Assembly (NCBI GenBank): GCA_028826165.1
Contig: JAPDFW010000078.1
Coordinates: forward strand, 62,001 to 126,000
Source: Anaeramoeba ignava
Taxonomy: Eukaryota; Metamonada; Anaeramoebidae
Direction: 5' to 3'
DNA: 64,000 nt
Shown here: positions 35,530 through 46,562 of the stretch, piece after piece
Layout: every line of letters starts with the position of its first letter
Position numbering within the stretch: position 1 is the first letter of the stretch
Made by a program: the position numbers and the translations under genes
Notes under the pieces: generated by a model
Database searches by the model: none
Seen by the model: the letters and a program-made list of their open reading frames with translations, nothing else
What the model was told of the DNA's origin: nothing

Positions 35530-37426
35530 ATGTTATCAACACAAAATCCAGCCAAAAAAAGATTATTAAGAGATTTTAAAAAATTACAAGATGATCCGCC
35601 AACAGGAGTTTGTGGAACTCCAGAATCTGATAATATTATGAAGTGGTCGGCTGTTATTTTTGGACCTCAAGATACTGTTTGGGATGGTGGTATTTTTAAA
35701 TTGACTTTTGATTTTTCTGAAGATTATCCAAATAAACCTCCTGTTGTTAAATTTCTTTCTAAAATGTTTCATCCAAACAGTATTTTACATCAACTTTAAT
35801 TTCAATTTTATAAATGAATTTTAATTTTAATTTTAATTTTAATTTTATAAATGAATTTTAATTTTAATTTTAATTTTAATTTTAATTTCAATTTTATAAA
35901 TTAATTTTAATTTTAATTTTAATTTTGATTTTAATTTTAATTTTAATTTTAATTTTAATTTTAATTTTAATTTTAATTTTAATTTTAATTTTAATTTTAA
36001 TTTTAATTTTAATTTTAATTTTAATTTTAATTTTAATTTTATAAATGAATTTAATTTTAATTTTTAATTTTTAATTTTAATTTTAATTTTAATTTTAATT
36101 TTAATTTTAATTTTAATTTTAATTTTAATTTTAATTTTAATTTTAATTTTAATTTTTTAATTTTAATTTTTGATTTTAATTTTATTTTAATTTTAATTTT
36201 AATTTTAATTTTAATTTTAATTTTATAAATGAATTTTAATTTAATTTTAATTTTAATTTTTAATTTTAATTTTAATTTTATAAATGAATTTTAATTTTAT
36301 AAATGAATTTTTAATTTAATTTTTATAAATGAATTTTTAATTTTTAATTTTAATTTTTATTTTATTAATTTTAATTTTATTTTAATTTTAATTTTAATTT
36401 TAATTTTTTTTTAATTTTAATTTTAATTTTTAATTTTAATTTTAAATGAATTTTAATTTAATTTTATAAATGAATTTTAATTTTAATTTTATAAATTTTA
36501 ATTTAATTTTTATAAATGAATTTAATTTTAATTTTAATTTTAAATTTTAATTTTAATTTTAATTTTTAATTTTAATTTTAATTTTAATTTTAATTTTAAA
36601 TTTTAATTTTTAATTTTAATTTTAATTTTAATTTTATAAATTTTAATTTTAATTTTATTTTAATTTTAATTTTATAAATGAATTTAATTTTTAATTTTAA
36701 TTTTAATTTTAATTTTAATTTAATTTTTAATTTTAATTTTAATTTTAATTTTAATTTTAATTTTAATTTTAATTTTAATTTTAATTTTAATTTTAATTTT
36801 AATTTTAATTTTAATTTTAATTTTAATTTTAATTTTAATTTTAATTTTAAATTTATAAATGAATTTTAATTTTAATTTTAATTTTAATTTTGATTTTAAT
36901 TTTAATTTTATATTTAATTTTAATTTTAATTTTAATTTTATAAATGAATTTTAATTTTAATTTTAATTTTAATTTTAATTTTAATTTTAATTTTAATTTT
37001 AATTTTAATTTTAATTTTAATTTTAATTTTAATTTTATAAATGAATTTTAATTTAATTTTATAAATGAATTTTAATTTTATAAATGAATTTTAATTTAAT
37101 TTTATAAATGAATTTTAATTTAGTTTATAATGATGGATCAATTTGTTTAGATATTCTTCAAAGTCAATGGAGTCCAATTTATGATGTTGCAGCAATTTTA
37201 ACATCAATTCAAGTAAAAAAAAACAATTTCGGAAAAAAAATTTTTAATTTAAAATTAATTAATTAAAAAAAAACATTTCAATTTTCTTTTTTTAAAAAAG
37301 TCTTTATTATGTGATCCAAATCCAAATTCACCAGCAAATGGAGAAGCTGCAAGACTTTATGAACAAAATAAAAGAGAATATAATAAAAGAGTTCGAGATA
37401 TTGTTGAACTAAGTTGGAATGATTAA
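35530..37426 (+). CDS. UBE2A: Ubiquitin-conjugating enzyme E2, RAD6/UBE2A type
   Basis: Three exons, 35530-35779, 37124-37212 and 37301-37426, give 154 aa, the usual length. Visible landmarks are RRLMRDFKRL-like [16 protein letters not shown] at the N-terminus, [18 protein letters not shown] (HPN motif) at the end of exon 1, and the active-site Cys in [15 protein letters not shown] of exon 2. The C-terminal helix ends IVELSWND. This arrangement is typical of RAD6. The enzyme accepts ubiquitin from E1 and works with RING E3 ligases such as RAD18 or BRE1 in DNA-damage tolerance and H2B ubiquitylation; those partners are family knowledge, not seen here. Intron 1 (1,344 nt) is longer than the whole coding sequence because of a hexamer tract. 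Confidence 0.95.
35800..37122. repeat. (TTTTAA)n tract with ATAAATGAA interruptions, E2 intron 1
   Basis: About 1.3 kb of TTTTAA hexamers regularly broken by TTTTATAAATGAATTTTAA. It occupies nearly all of intron 1 of the E2 gene. Confidence 0.92.
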
Positions 37427-37647
37427 TAATAATAAAAATAATAAATTTTAAAAAGAAAATGAAACAAAAAAAAAGGAAAAAGTTTTTTTTTTTTTTTTTT
37501 GCTTTATTTTTTTTTTAAAAACAAAAGAAATAAAAAGAAACAGAAAATAATTAACGTTAAATAAGAAACGTTAAAAAATATTTTTTAATTTTTTTTAATT
37601 TTTTTAATTTTTTTAATTTTCATTTTTTTCTTATTTTTGTTTTTAAC

Positions 37648-38244
37648 ATGATTTCACTTGAATTGTTTACATTTTGGTTTTTATTCATAGAAACAACAAT
37701 ATTATTAATTCATCTCTTTCGCAAATTCCCAGGATATTTTGGAGCTTTATTAACAATAACAAGTTTTTTTTTTCCTTATTTTGAATATGAACACAAAACC
37801 TTTTACATAAAATATTTTTTCAAAGCTTTTCAATTTCGAGATATAAATAAACAATTTAACGAAGCACTCAACACATGCTTTGCATTTCCAGCAATTTCAT
37901 CAATTATTTCTTCTTCCATTCACGGTTCATTTTGTCTTATTCAAAAAACAATTCAAATTTTAACTGACATTTTGCAAATGGATTTTATAATGATTGATTT
38001 CAAGTTGAAATCTTCTTTAATTTTGTTTCTCAGTTTTTATCTTTTAATTACCGGTTTAATTATCTATTTTCATGGAATAAGATTTGTTGGTTCAATTATT
38101 ATTTTCGGTTTTTATTTCATTTTTATCATCTATTTGGCTTTTAATGGTTTTGCTCCTAAACCTAATGTTGGTTTATTACTTGGTTTGATTGGAAGTTTTT
38201 TGACAATTCAAAGAGAATTTTTCCAAAATTTTTATCAAAAATGA
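37648..38244 (+). CDS. Small multipass membrane protein, unknown
   Basis: An intact single-exon frame of 198 aa with a T-rich leader ending just before the ATG. Hydrophobic segments lie at about residues 5-23, 32-47, 123-142, 147-163 and 168-188, suggesting four or five membrane spans. The central part (about 50-120) is amphipathic. The C-terminus is short (REFFQNFYQK). I do not recognise the family. The composition is rich in Phe and Ile, but codon choice and the clean frame argue that it is real. It lies between the E2 and the SLX4-like gene without an obvious functional link. Confidence 0.7.
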   Translation: MISLELFTFWFLFIETTILLIHLFRKFPGYFGALLTITSFFFPYFEYEHKTFYIKYFFKAFQFRDINKQFNEALNTCFAFPAISSIISSSIHGSFCLIQKTIQILTDILQMDFIMIDFKLKSSLILFLSFYLLITGLIIYFHGIRFVGSIIIFGFYFIFIIYLAFNGFAPKPNVGLLLGLIGSFLTIQREFFQNFYQK

Positions 38245-38413
38245 AATTTTTTTTTTTAAATTTTTTTTTTGAATTCTTTTTGTTTTTTTTTTTTTTTGGA
38301 CTTTTCTTTCTAAACAAAATTTGACATTCCTCTTTTTTTTTTAAACAAATTTTTTGAAACAAATTTTTATTTTTTCATTTTTTTAAAATTTCATTTTTTT
38401 TAATTTATAAAAA

Positions 38414-39304
38414 ATGGAAAAAGTTTTTTGTCCTGTTTGTAAATTAAATTTATCTCATTTAAGTGATATTGCAAGAGAAGATCATATTGAAATTTGTTTA
38501 GAAAATGAAAATAATGAAAATAATGAAAATAATGAAAATAATGAAAATAATGAAAATAATAATTTAGAAAATACAAATAAAACAAGAAAAGAAAATTTAT
38601 CAAAAGAATTAAAAGAAGAATTAAAAGAAGAATTAAAAAAAGAATTAAAAGAAGAATTAAAAAATGATTTAAAAAACGATTTGAGAAAAGAATTTAATGA
38701 ATATTTTGGAAATTGGGAAAAAAACTTTAGAAAAGAAATGAATATTGAAAAATCAAAAAATTTACAAACAAAATTACTTACTTTTTCAGCAAATCAAGAA
38801 ATAAATGAAAAACAAAAATTATTAAATGAATTAATCAAGAAAAAAGAACAAATTTCAAATCAATTTGAAAAATTAAAAACAGAAATTTTACAAGAAATTG
38901 AAGAAATCAAAAAAAAATTTCCAAATTCAAATCATTTATTTACATTTAATATTGATACAAAAATTGAAATTTTGGAAAATCAAAATTTAAAAGAAAATCA
39001 AAATCAAAATCAAAATCAAAATCAAAATTTAAATCAAGAAAAGAAAAAGAGAAAAACATCTAAAACTTTACCAAAAGATCAAAAAAAAATCCAAAAAATT
39101 AATCAAATTATTCAATTTATTAAAAATTCTCAAATTTATGAAAAAATTCTTCAATTTAAATCAATTTCAATTGATGAATTATTAAGTGATTTAAAAATTA
39201 ATAAAATTTCTTGTAGTAAAAAATTATTAATTGAAATACTTGATGAACAAAGTATTGCTTATTCTGATTCAAAAAAAAAAGTAAAAAATAAATTAAAAAA
39301 ATAA
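38414..39304 (+). CDS. SLX4: SLX4-like scaffold of structure-specific nucleases (compact)
   Basis: An intact 296-aa frame. Residues 6-28 form a UBZ4-type zinc finger, CPVC...HIEIC (C-x2-C-x14-H-x3-C). A poly-Asn/Glu stretch follows, then a charged coiled coil (about 60-175) and a Gln/Asn run. The last 70 residues read IIQFIKNSQIYEKILQFKSI, then ISIDELLSDLKINKISCSKK and LLIEILDEQSIAYSD. That is the pattern of the SLX4 conserved C-terminal domain, which binds the SLX1 nuclease. The combination of UBZ plus C-terminal domain supports SLX4, although animal SLX4 is several times larger and this protein has no visible MLR or BTB region. It would act in the nucleus in repair of branched DNA. The sequence call rests on my own motif reading. 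Confidence 0.68.
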   Translation: MEKVFCPVCKLNLSHLSDIAREDHIEICLENENNENNENNENNENNENNNLENTNKTRKENLSKELKEELKEELKKELKEELKNDLKNDLRKEFNEYFGNWEKNFRKEMNIEKSKNLQTKLLTFSANQEINEKQKLLNELIKKKEQISNQFEKLKTEILQEIEEIKKKFPNSNHLFTFNIDTKIEILENQNLKENQNQNQNQNQNLNQEKKKRKTSKTLPKDQKKIQKINQIIQFIKNSQIYEKILQFKSISIDELLSDLKINKISCSKKLLIEILDEQSIAYSDSKKKVKNKLKK

Positions 39305-39549
39305 AAAATATAATTTTTTTGTTTTGTTTTTAACAGAAAAAATTAACTATGATTTATTTTTTTTTTATTTTTATTATTATTTATAAATTTCAATCAATAT
39401 TTGAACAACAAGCAAAAAATCCTTTTTTTTTTGTTTTTGTTTTTGAATTTGGATTTAAATTTCTTCTTTGATTTTGATTTTCATTTTGGAATTGATTTTG
39501 TTCTTTTATTCGATTTTTTTTGATTTTGATTTTGTTTTTATTTTTCTTT
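39305..39549. other. Convergent gap, possible kinase tail in another frame
   Basis: The minus strand carries an open frame (39390-39623) ending KKKGFFACCSNID that overlaps the 3' end of the kinase gene in another frame. It could be the true C-terminus if the A-rich run near 39560-39590 holds an indel, but I cannot prove this. Confidence 0.35.
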
Positions 39550-42108
39550 TTATTTTTCTTTTTTCTTTCTTTCTTTTTCATTTTTAAAAGAAGTAACAAA
39601 TTCTTTAAGATTAATTTGACCATTTGAATCAGTTTCCATTTTATAAATTTTAATTTGATTTCCAGAATCTGAAGTTTCTTTAGAATCAGTATGAATACTC
39701 CTAAATAATAATAATAATAAGAATAAATATAAAAATAAGAATAAGAATAAGAATAAAAAATTATTTTTTACATCATTTGTTCTTCTTGAATTTCCCAATC
39801 ATATTTTCCATTTCCAAAACCTTCTCTAACAGAAATATTTCTTAATAAAGAACGTAAATATTTATAATTAGGTTCATCAGAATAACCAAGACCTAAATTA
39901 AATTAAATTAAATCAAATTAAATCAAATTAAATTAAATTAAAATAAATTAAAATAAATTAAATTATTTTTGGAATTAAATTTTTTCAATAAAAAATCACT
40001 TTGTAAATGTAAAAAAAATTGTGTAAATTCTGGTGGAAGTCCTTGACAAAGTTCAAGGTTATTATATCTAATTTTTAATTTCATAATTTCATCTCGATCT
40101 TTTAAATGAGACCAAGGAAGTGAACCTTTTAAAAATTCAATTAAAGAATAATATAAAGAAATCAAGTCATCTTTTCTTGACAAATCCTATAAATTTTTGT
40201 TTAAATATTTTTTCATAAATATTTTTATTTTAATATTTCTATTTAAATATTTTTATTTTAATATTTCTATTTAAATATTTTTATTTAAATATTTCTTTTT
40301 AAATATTTTTATTTAAATATTTCTATTTAAATATTTCTATTTAAATATTTCTATTTAAATATTTCTAATTAAATATTTCTATTTTAATATTTCTATTTTT
40401 ATTTAAATATTTTTCTTTTTAAATATTTCTTTTTAAATATTTCTTTTTAAATATTTCTATTTAAAATATTTTATTTAAATATTTCTTTAAAAAAAATATT
40501 TTTATTTAAATATTTCTATTTAAATATTTCTATTTCTTTTTAAATATTTTTATTTAAATATTTCTATTTTTATTTAAATATTTTTATTTTAAATATTTCT
40601 ATTTAAATATTTCTATTTTTATTTAAATATTTCTTTTTAAATATTTCTATTTAAATATTTCTATTTTAAATATTTCTATTTAAATATTTGTATTTAAATA
40701 TTTCTATTTAAATATTTCTATTTAAATATTTCTATTTAAATATTTCTATTTCTTTTTAAATATTTCTTTTTAAATATTTCTAATTAAATATTTTTATTTA
40801 AATATTTCTATTTAAAATAATAACCTGTTTTTGATGTGCTGAAAGTGATGCATATCTTGCTGTTCCTCTAAATCCAACTCCTAATCTTGGCTATATTTAT
40901 ATAAATAATTGAAAAATTTTTTTTAAAAAAAAAATGAATATGAGTTGGATTTCTATCTTTTTAAATTTATAAATAAATTGATATATTTACAGGTCTATAT
41001 TTCCCATCTTTTTCAAGAAATCTTTTGGCTAATCCAAAATCAAGAATGCAACATAATTCTTTATCTGGTTGATTTTGTACGTTTTTTCTTATTGCGAAAT
41101 TTGACTAAAAATTATTTATAAAATTAAAATTAAAATTAAAATTAAAATTATTAAAATTAAAATTATTTATAAAATTCAAATTAAAATTAAAATTAAAATT
41201 AAAATTAAAATTAAAATTCATTTATAAAATTAAAATTAAATTAAAAATTATTTACAGGTTTAATATCTCGATGAACAAACCCAATTTTATGAACATATTC
41301 TATAGCTGAAATCATCTAGAAACAATAAAAAGAATTTTTAATAAAAAAAATTTTAATAAAATTTTTTAATAAATTTACTTGAATTCCTAATTTTATAGTT
41401 GTTAATAAAGAAAATTGATGAAAAGTTTGCTCTTTAAGAAGTTGAGAAAGATTTTTTCCTAATAATTCCATAATTAAAAAACGATAATGCAAATTTTTTC
41501 CACAATGAATAAATTGAGTAGCATAAGGACATCCTAAATAAATTTAAATTAAAAAATTTAAATTAAAAAATTAAATCAAAATTAAATTAAAAAATTAAAT
41601 CAAAATTAAAAAATTAAATTAAAAAATTTAAATTAAAAAATTAAATCAAAATTAAATTAAAATTAAATTAAAAAATTAAATTAAAAAATTAAATTAAAAA
41701 ATTAAATTAAAAAATTAAATTAAAAAATTAAATTAAAAATTAAATTAAAAAATTAAATTAAAAAATTTTTCAAACCTTGAAGTTTTTTAAGTATTGAAAT
41801 TTCTAATAATAAAGATAATCTTTTTTCATCTTTTGAAATTGGTTCTATTTTTATTGCAACATTCTCTTGTAATACCATATCATAAGCAGAATAAATTTCA
41901 CCTTAAATTTTTATAAATTTTTTAATTATTTTTTATTTATTTTTTAAATTAAAATTTTTATTTATTTTTAAAACAAAAAGGGATAAAAATTTTTGAATAA
42001 TAAATTTTAATTTTAAAAGAAAAAAAGTTTTTGTTTACCAAAAGATCCTTTTCCAATTCTTTTTAAAAAACACCAACGATCATTTAAAGGTTGAGAAGAA
42101 AATTCCAT
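39550..42108 (-). CDS. Casein kinase 1 / tau-tubulin kinase family protein kinase
   Basis: Nine exons (high to low): 42039-42108, 41776-41901, 41379-41533, 41256-41315, 40991-41104, 40825-40890, 40000-40186, 39772-39892, 39550-39700. All introns are GT...AG, giving 349 aa. Catalytic elements are present: glycine loop RIGKGSFG, VAIK lysine, VHRDIKPSNFAI catalytic loop, LDFGLAK, and the CK1-type loop GFRGTARYASLSAH. LSRKDDLISLYYSLIEFLKG and LPWSHLKD resemble tau-tubulin kinases. KIGFVHRDIKPSN lacks nothing essential, so activity is likely. The kinase fold ends near GYSDEPNYKYLRSLLRN. The last exon encodes YKMETDSNGQINLKEFV, an EF-hand-like loop. The true C-terminus is uncertain (see the gap at 39305-39549). 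Confidence 0.88.
40195..40815. repeat. (ATTTCTATTTAA)n tract in kinase intron
   Basis: About 620 bp of TTTAAATATTTCTA/TTTTTATTTAAATATT repeats fill the intron between kinase exons 40825-40890 and 40000-40186. Confidence 0.85.
41536..41770. repeat. (AAAAAATTAAATT)n tract in kinase intron
   Basis: Repeats of AAATTAAAAAATTAAAT with some TCAAAATT variants fill the intron between kinase exons 41776-41901 and 41379-41533. A related (TTAAAA)n block fills the intron near 41115-41250. Confidence 0.8.
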
Positions 42109-42188
42109 TTAAAAAATAAAAGTAAAAAAATGAAAAAAAAAAAAGGAAAAAAAAATGAAAAAAAATATAAAATAAAAAATTTTTTTTT

Positions 42189-44559
42189 TTAATTTGAATC
42201 GAAAAAATCATCAAGTTCTTGTTGATATTCTTGGTTAATATTGAATGGTGAATTATCATCTTTTGCTTGATTTTTTTTTTCATTATGTTTTGTTATTTTA
42301 TGTTCTGTTATTAAAATTGGTTTTTTCTTTTTTTGATGATGATGTTTATGTTTGTGTTTATGTTTTTTCTTTTTTTCTTTTTCTTCTTTTTTTTCTTTTT
42401 CTTTTGTTTCTTCTAAAAGTTGATTTTGATAAATTTTAAAAGCATCTTGAATAATTTGAGCTGCACCGTCATTTTCATTTTCATATTCATTTTTAATTTG
42501 ATTTTGATTTTGAAAATTATTTTGATATTGAAAATCATAATCATCATTAAATTCATATTGATTTTCATTTAGATTTTGATTTTCTTTTTTATTTTCTTTT
42601 TTATTTTTATTTTCTTTTTTATTTTTATTTTTATTTTTATTTTTATTATTTTCATTTAGATTTTGATTTTCTTTTTTATTTTTATTTTTTGGATTTTTAT
42701 TTTTTGGATTTTGATTTTCATTTTGATTTTGATTTTCATTTTTATTTTGATTTTGATTTTGATTTTGATTTTGATTTTGATTTTGATTTTGATTTTGATT
42801 TTCATTTTGATTTTGATTTTGATTTTGATTTTGATTTTGATTTTCATTTTGATTTTGATTTTGATTTTGATTTTGATTTTGATTTTGATTTTGATTTTTA
42901 TTTTTATTTTGATTTTGATTTTGATTTTGATTTTTATTTTTGATTTTGATTTTCATTTTGATTTTGATTTTCATTTTGATTTTCATTTGGATTTTGATTT
43001 TGATTTTGATTTTCATTTTGATTTTGATTTTGATTTTGATTTTGATTTTCATTTTCATTTTGATTTTGATTTTTTGGATTTTCTTTTTCACTTTCATTTT
43101 CATTTTCATTTTGATTTTCATTTTCATTTTCATTTTCATTTAAATTTTCATTTTCATTTAAATTTTGATTTAAATTTTCACTTTCATTTTCATTTTCATT
43201 TTCATTTTCATTTTCATTTTCATTTTCATTTTCATTTTCATTTAAATTTTGATTTAAATTTTCACTTTCATTTTGATTTTCATTTTCATTTTCATTTTCA
43301 TTTTCATTTTCATTTTCATTTTCATTTTCATTTAAATTTTGATTTAAATTTTCACTTTCACTTTCATTTTCATTTTCATTTTCATTTTCACTTTCATTTT
43401 CATTTTGATTTAAATTTTGATTTAAATTTTGATTTAAATTTTGATTTAAATTTTGATTTAAATTTTGATTTAAATTTTGATTTAAATTTTGATTTAAATT
43501 TTGATTTAAATTTTCATGTGAATTTTCATGTGAATTTTGGTTTGATTGATCTTGAAAAAAAGCAGTTTGAACTTTTTCTAATAAATTACTATTAAATTGA
43601 TTTTCATTTTCATTTTCATTCGAATTTTTTGGGATTGATTTCTGATTTTTTTTATCAAAATTTCTTTGATCTTTTTGATTTTTTTTTGATTTCTTTTTCT
43701 GATTTAATTTCTTTTGTTCTTCAATAATTTGCTTCTTTTTTTTCAATTTCGTCAAAAATTGCGAATAATTTGCTTGTTTAGATTTTTTCTCCAAATATTT
43801 CTTTGATTTTAATAAACGTTCCGAATTAATTTGAAGTTGGATTTTCAAGTTCTTTTCTTTTATATCAAAAAACGGTAAATGGATCCAAAAATAAACAAAA
43901 TCCAATCCAAAGTTATTTTTTAAAGAACACTCAATAAAGGTGATATTTAGTTTTGTTTTTTCAGTTGCTTCTTTAATAAAGATTTGAATATCATTTGAAG
44001 AGACCAGATGGCTCTTGTGCTGATCCTTAAAATTAGCCAAAAGAAGAACTTGAATATTGATTGGAATTTCGAAAAATTTTTTTTTCACATATTCAAATGT
44101 TTTTGGTTTTTTTGGATCGAAAATAAAAATAACGGCGTGAGTAGCCTTATAAACATCCACAGAATCGGCATCGAAGTTATCCAAAGTGAAGCTTCCACTG
44201 ATTTTCACTTTTGGATTATGAAGCAGATTTTTCTGATTGTCTTCCGAAAAAATTGGATTCGGTTTGAATTGTTTTGATTTATCTACAACATCCCACACTT
44301 CCAATTTGATATTGCTGTTCTTGATAAACGGGCTCGTCCAATTAATCTGTGTCGTTTTTATTGAGTCGGTTGGTATATACTTGTCTGTGAATTTTTGCCC
44401 TTGAATTCTTTTGAAAAGCATTGTTTTTCCTGTTTGTTCTTCTCCTCGAATTATTACTTTTAAATTATCTTGTATTCCTTGTGAAAATTCGTTTTGTATT
44501 TTTTCCCGTAATGGTTCGCTTGTTCTTTTGCCTTGATGAATAGATTGTTCTTGTCCCAT
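42189..44559 (-). CDS. RABL6: RABL6-like (PARF) GTPase with long Asn/Glu/Gln tail
   Basis: Starts at ATG 44559 (MGQEQSIHQGK; Gly2 could be myristoylated). The GTPase domain has a P-loop GEEQTGKT (residues 39-46), YIPTDSIKTTQINW in the switch I area and EVWDVVDKSK (about 88-96), the RABL6 form of switch II. HAVIFIFDPKKPKTFEYVKK, then LLANFKDQ (N-x-x-D in place of NKxD) and ECSLKNNFGLDFVYFWIHLP follow. After residue 330 there is a very long Asn/Glu/Gln/Leu repeat. The C-terminus is His/Lys-rich (KHKHKHKHHHQKKKK) and ends EYQQELDDFFDS, resembling the lysine-rich, acidic end of animal RABL6. The frame shifts by +1 in a T run at 42937-42941, inside the hexamer-coded tract; both sides form one protein. 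Confidence 0.82.
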
Positions 44560-44673
44560 TATTTGATGAAAAAAAAAATAATAAAATACAAAATGAAAAA
44601 ATGAAAAAATGAAAAATGAAAAATGAAAAATGAAAAATCAAAAATCATTTTTTCATTTTTTTTCTTTTCAAAA
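44560..44673. promoter_or_regulatory. Divergent promoter, RABL6-like / RCC1-BTB copy A
   Basis: Only 114 bp lie between starts. Tandem AAAAATGAAAA copies (44590-44638) read as TTTTCATTTTT toward the GTPase gene, and TTTTTTCATTTTTTTTCTTTT reads toward RCC1-BTB copy A. A very similar T-rich block precedes copies B, C and D. Confidence 0.55.
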
Positions 44674-46450
44674 ATGAATGATTGTTTATTTTTTGGTGAA
44701 AATTATCATCCAAAACTTTTCAAAAATGAACCAGATATAATAACAAAACCAATTCAATTTAAATTTGAAAATGAAAATGAAAATGAAAATGAAAATGAAA
44801 ATGAAAAACAAATTAAACAAATTTCAACATCAAGTTTTTCAATAATTTTCCTTTTTAAAAATGGAAAAGCAATAGAATACTTAAATGATTCAAATCCTTT
44901 AGAAATCCAAATTGAAGAAAATATTCAAAAAGCAACTATTGGTTATGAAAATGAAGCTATTTTAACAAAAGAAGGAAATGTATTTGCAAAAGGAAATTAT
45001 ATTAATCCAGATAATCCAAATGAATTTATCAATATTTCATCACTAATTAAGAAATCAAATGATAGAATAATTCAAGATATTGTTTCTGGTTGGAATTCAA
45101 CTTACTTATTAACTTCAAATCAAAATGCCTATGGAATTGGTTCAAATTATTTTGGTCAACTTGGTTTTGATTTTAAAAAACTCGAAACAACAAAAAAACC
45201 AATTTTAATGATGAAAAATGTTTCTAAAATATTTTCAGGAAATACTTCAATTCATGTTTTTCTTTTAAATTCAAATCAAGAATTATTTGGATGCGGATAT
45301 AATTATTCTGGTCAACTTGGATTAGGAGAATCAATGAAAGAAATAGAAATCCAAAAATTAACTAAAATACAAAATATTCCAAAAGGTAAAATAATTGATA
45401 TTCAATGTGGAGATGCTCATTCAATAATGTTGATTGAAGATGAAAATCAAAATCAAAATCCAAAAAGAAAACTTTATTCATGTGGATATCATATAGACAA
45501 TGGACTTGGTAAAAATGAAAATACTTATGAATTTACTGAAATAAAATCATCTTTATTTGAAAAATAATAATATTCTTGATTTTTCTGTTGGAAGAGAACA
45601 TACTTTGATTTTAACTTCAAATTCAAAATTGATAGTATTTGGAAGTAATGAATATGATCAATTAGGAACTGGAGATATAAATACTCAACGAATTCCAATT
45701 CAAATTGAACTTCCTAAATTAAGATTTAATGAAAATATTTCCAATTATCATATTTCTTGTGGATATTTCAGTTCATTTCTTTATTATTCTTCTCCTTCTT
45801 TTTCTAATCTTGAAGAAGATTTGATAAAATTATTTGAAAGAAAAGAATTTTGTGATATTTCATTTAAAACAGAAAATGGAGAAATAATTAAAGCTCATAA
45901 ATTAATATTAAAATACAGATTAAATCAAAATCAAAATGAAATTGAAAAACTTCAAGAAATTATTTCAAAAAAATCAATTAAAGAATCAAATCAAATATTT
46001 GAAATGATTTATTCAAATAATTCCAAAATAAATCCAATATTATATTCTGAAATTAAAGAAATTATAAATTTAAATGAAAAAATTGAAGAAACAATGAAAA
46101 GAATTTATTTAAATGAAAATGAAAATGATTTTATAATTGAAAGAAAAGAAAAACAATATAAATTTCCAAAATTAATATTAATAATGAGAAGTGAATTATA
46201 TCGAGGAATGTTTTTATCTGTAACAGAAGATACTTCTAATAAAGTTACAGATTATAGTGAATTAAGTAATAAATCATTTCAAATATTTGAATATTGGATT
46301 TATTCAAATCAAATTAAAGATGAAATTCAAATTACACAAGAAATTATTGAAGAAATTAAAATTGGAATTGATTATTTTCAATTAAATCAAACAAATCCAA
46401 ATTTATTTGATTTATTAATTAACAAATTTAATAATCAAAATCAAAATTAA
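44674..46450 (+). CDS. RCC1-repeat / BTB-BTB protein, copy A
   Basis: Start at ATG 44674 (MNDCLFFGENYHPKL). RCC1 propeller repeats are recognisable by GIGSNYFGQLGF, FGCGYNYSGQLGLGES and FGSNEYDQLGTGD; an NENENE run sits in the first repeat. The C-terminal third holds two BTB-like modules (KEFCDISFKTENGEIIKAHK and DFIIERKEKQYKFPKLILIM). One extra A in the run 45560-45564 breaks the frame between the RCC1 and BTB halves; the intact copy D shows the expected reading. Proteins with RCC1 and BTB domains are possible GTPase regulators or Cullin-3 adaptors; the actual function is unknown. It is the first of four tandem copies. Confidence 0.82.
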
Positions 46451-46535
46451 AATTAAAATTAAAATTAAAATTAAAATTAAAATTAAAATCAAAATCTAAA
46501 ATTAAAATTAAAATTAAAATTAAAATTCTATTTTT
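46449..46535. repeat. (AAAATT)n spacer between RCC1-BTB copies
   Basis: An AAAATT hexamer run follows the stop of copy A. Equivalent runs follow copies B (48330-48360), C (50143-50198) and D (52043-52146). Each is followed by a T-rich leader before the next copy, so gene plus spacer form the duplicated unit. Confidence 0.8.
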
Positions 46536-46562
46536 CATTTTTTCATTTTTTTCTTTTCAAAA

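Noticed and set aside
36678-36869. Open frame of NFNFNF repeats
   Set aside because: Lies inside the hexamer-filled intron 1 of the E2 gene, between well-supported exons.
42663-43595. 310-codon plus-strand frame of ILILI/FHFHF
   Set aside because: Antisense of the Asn/Glu/Gln-coding tract of the RABL6-like gene.
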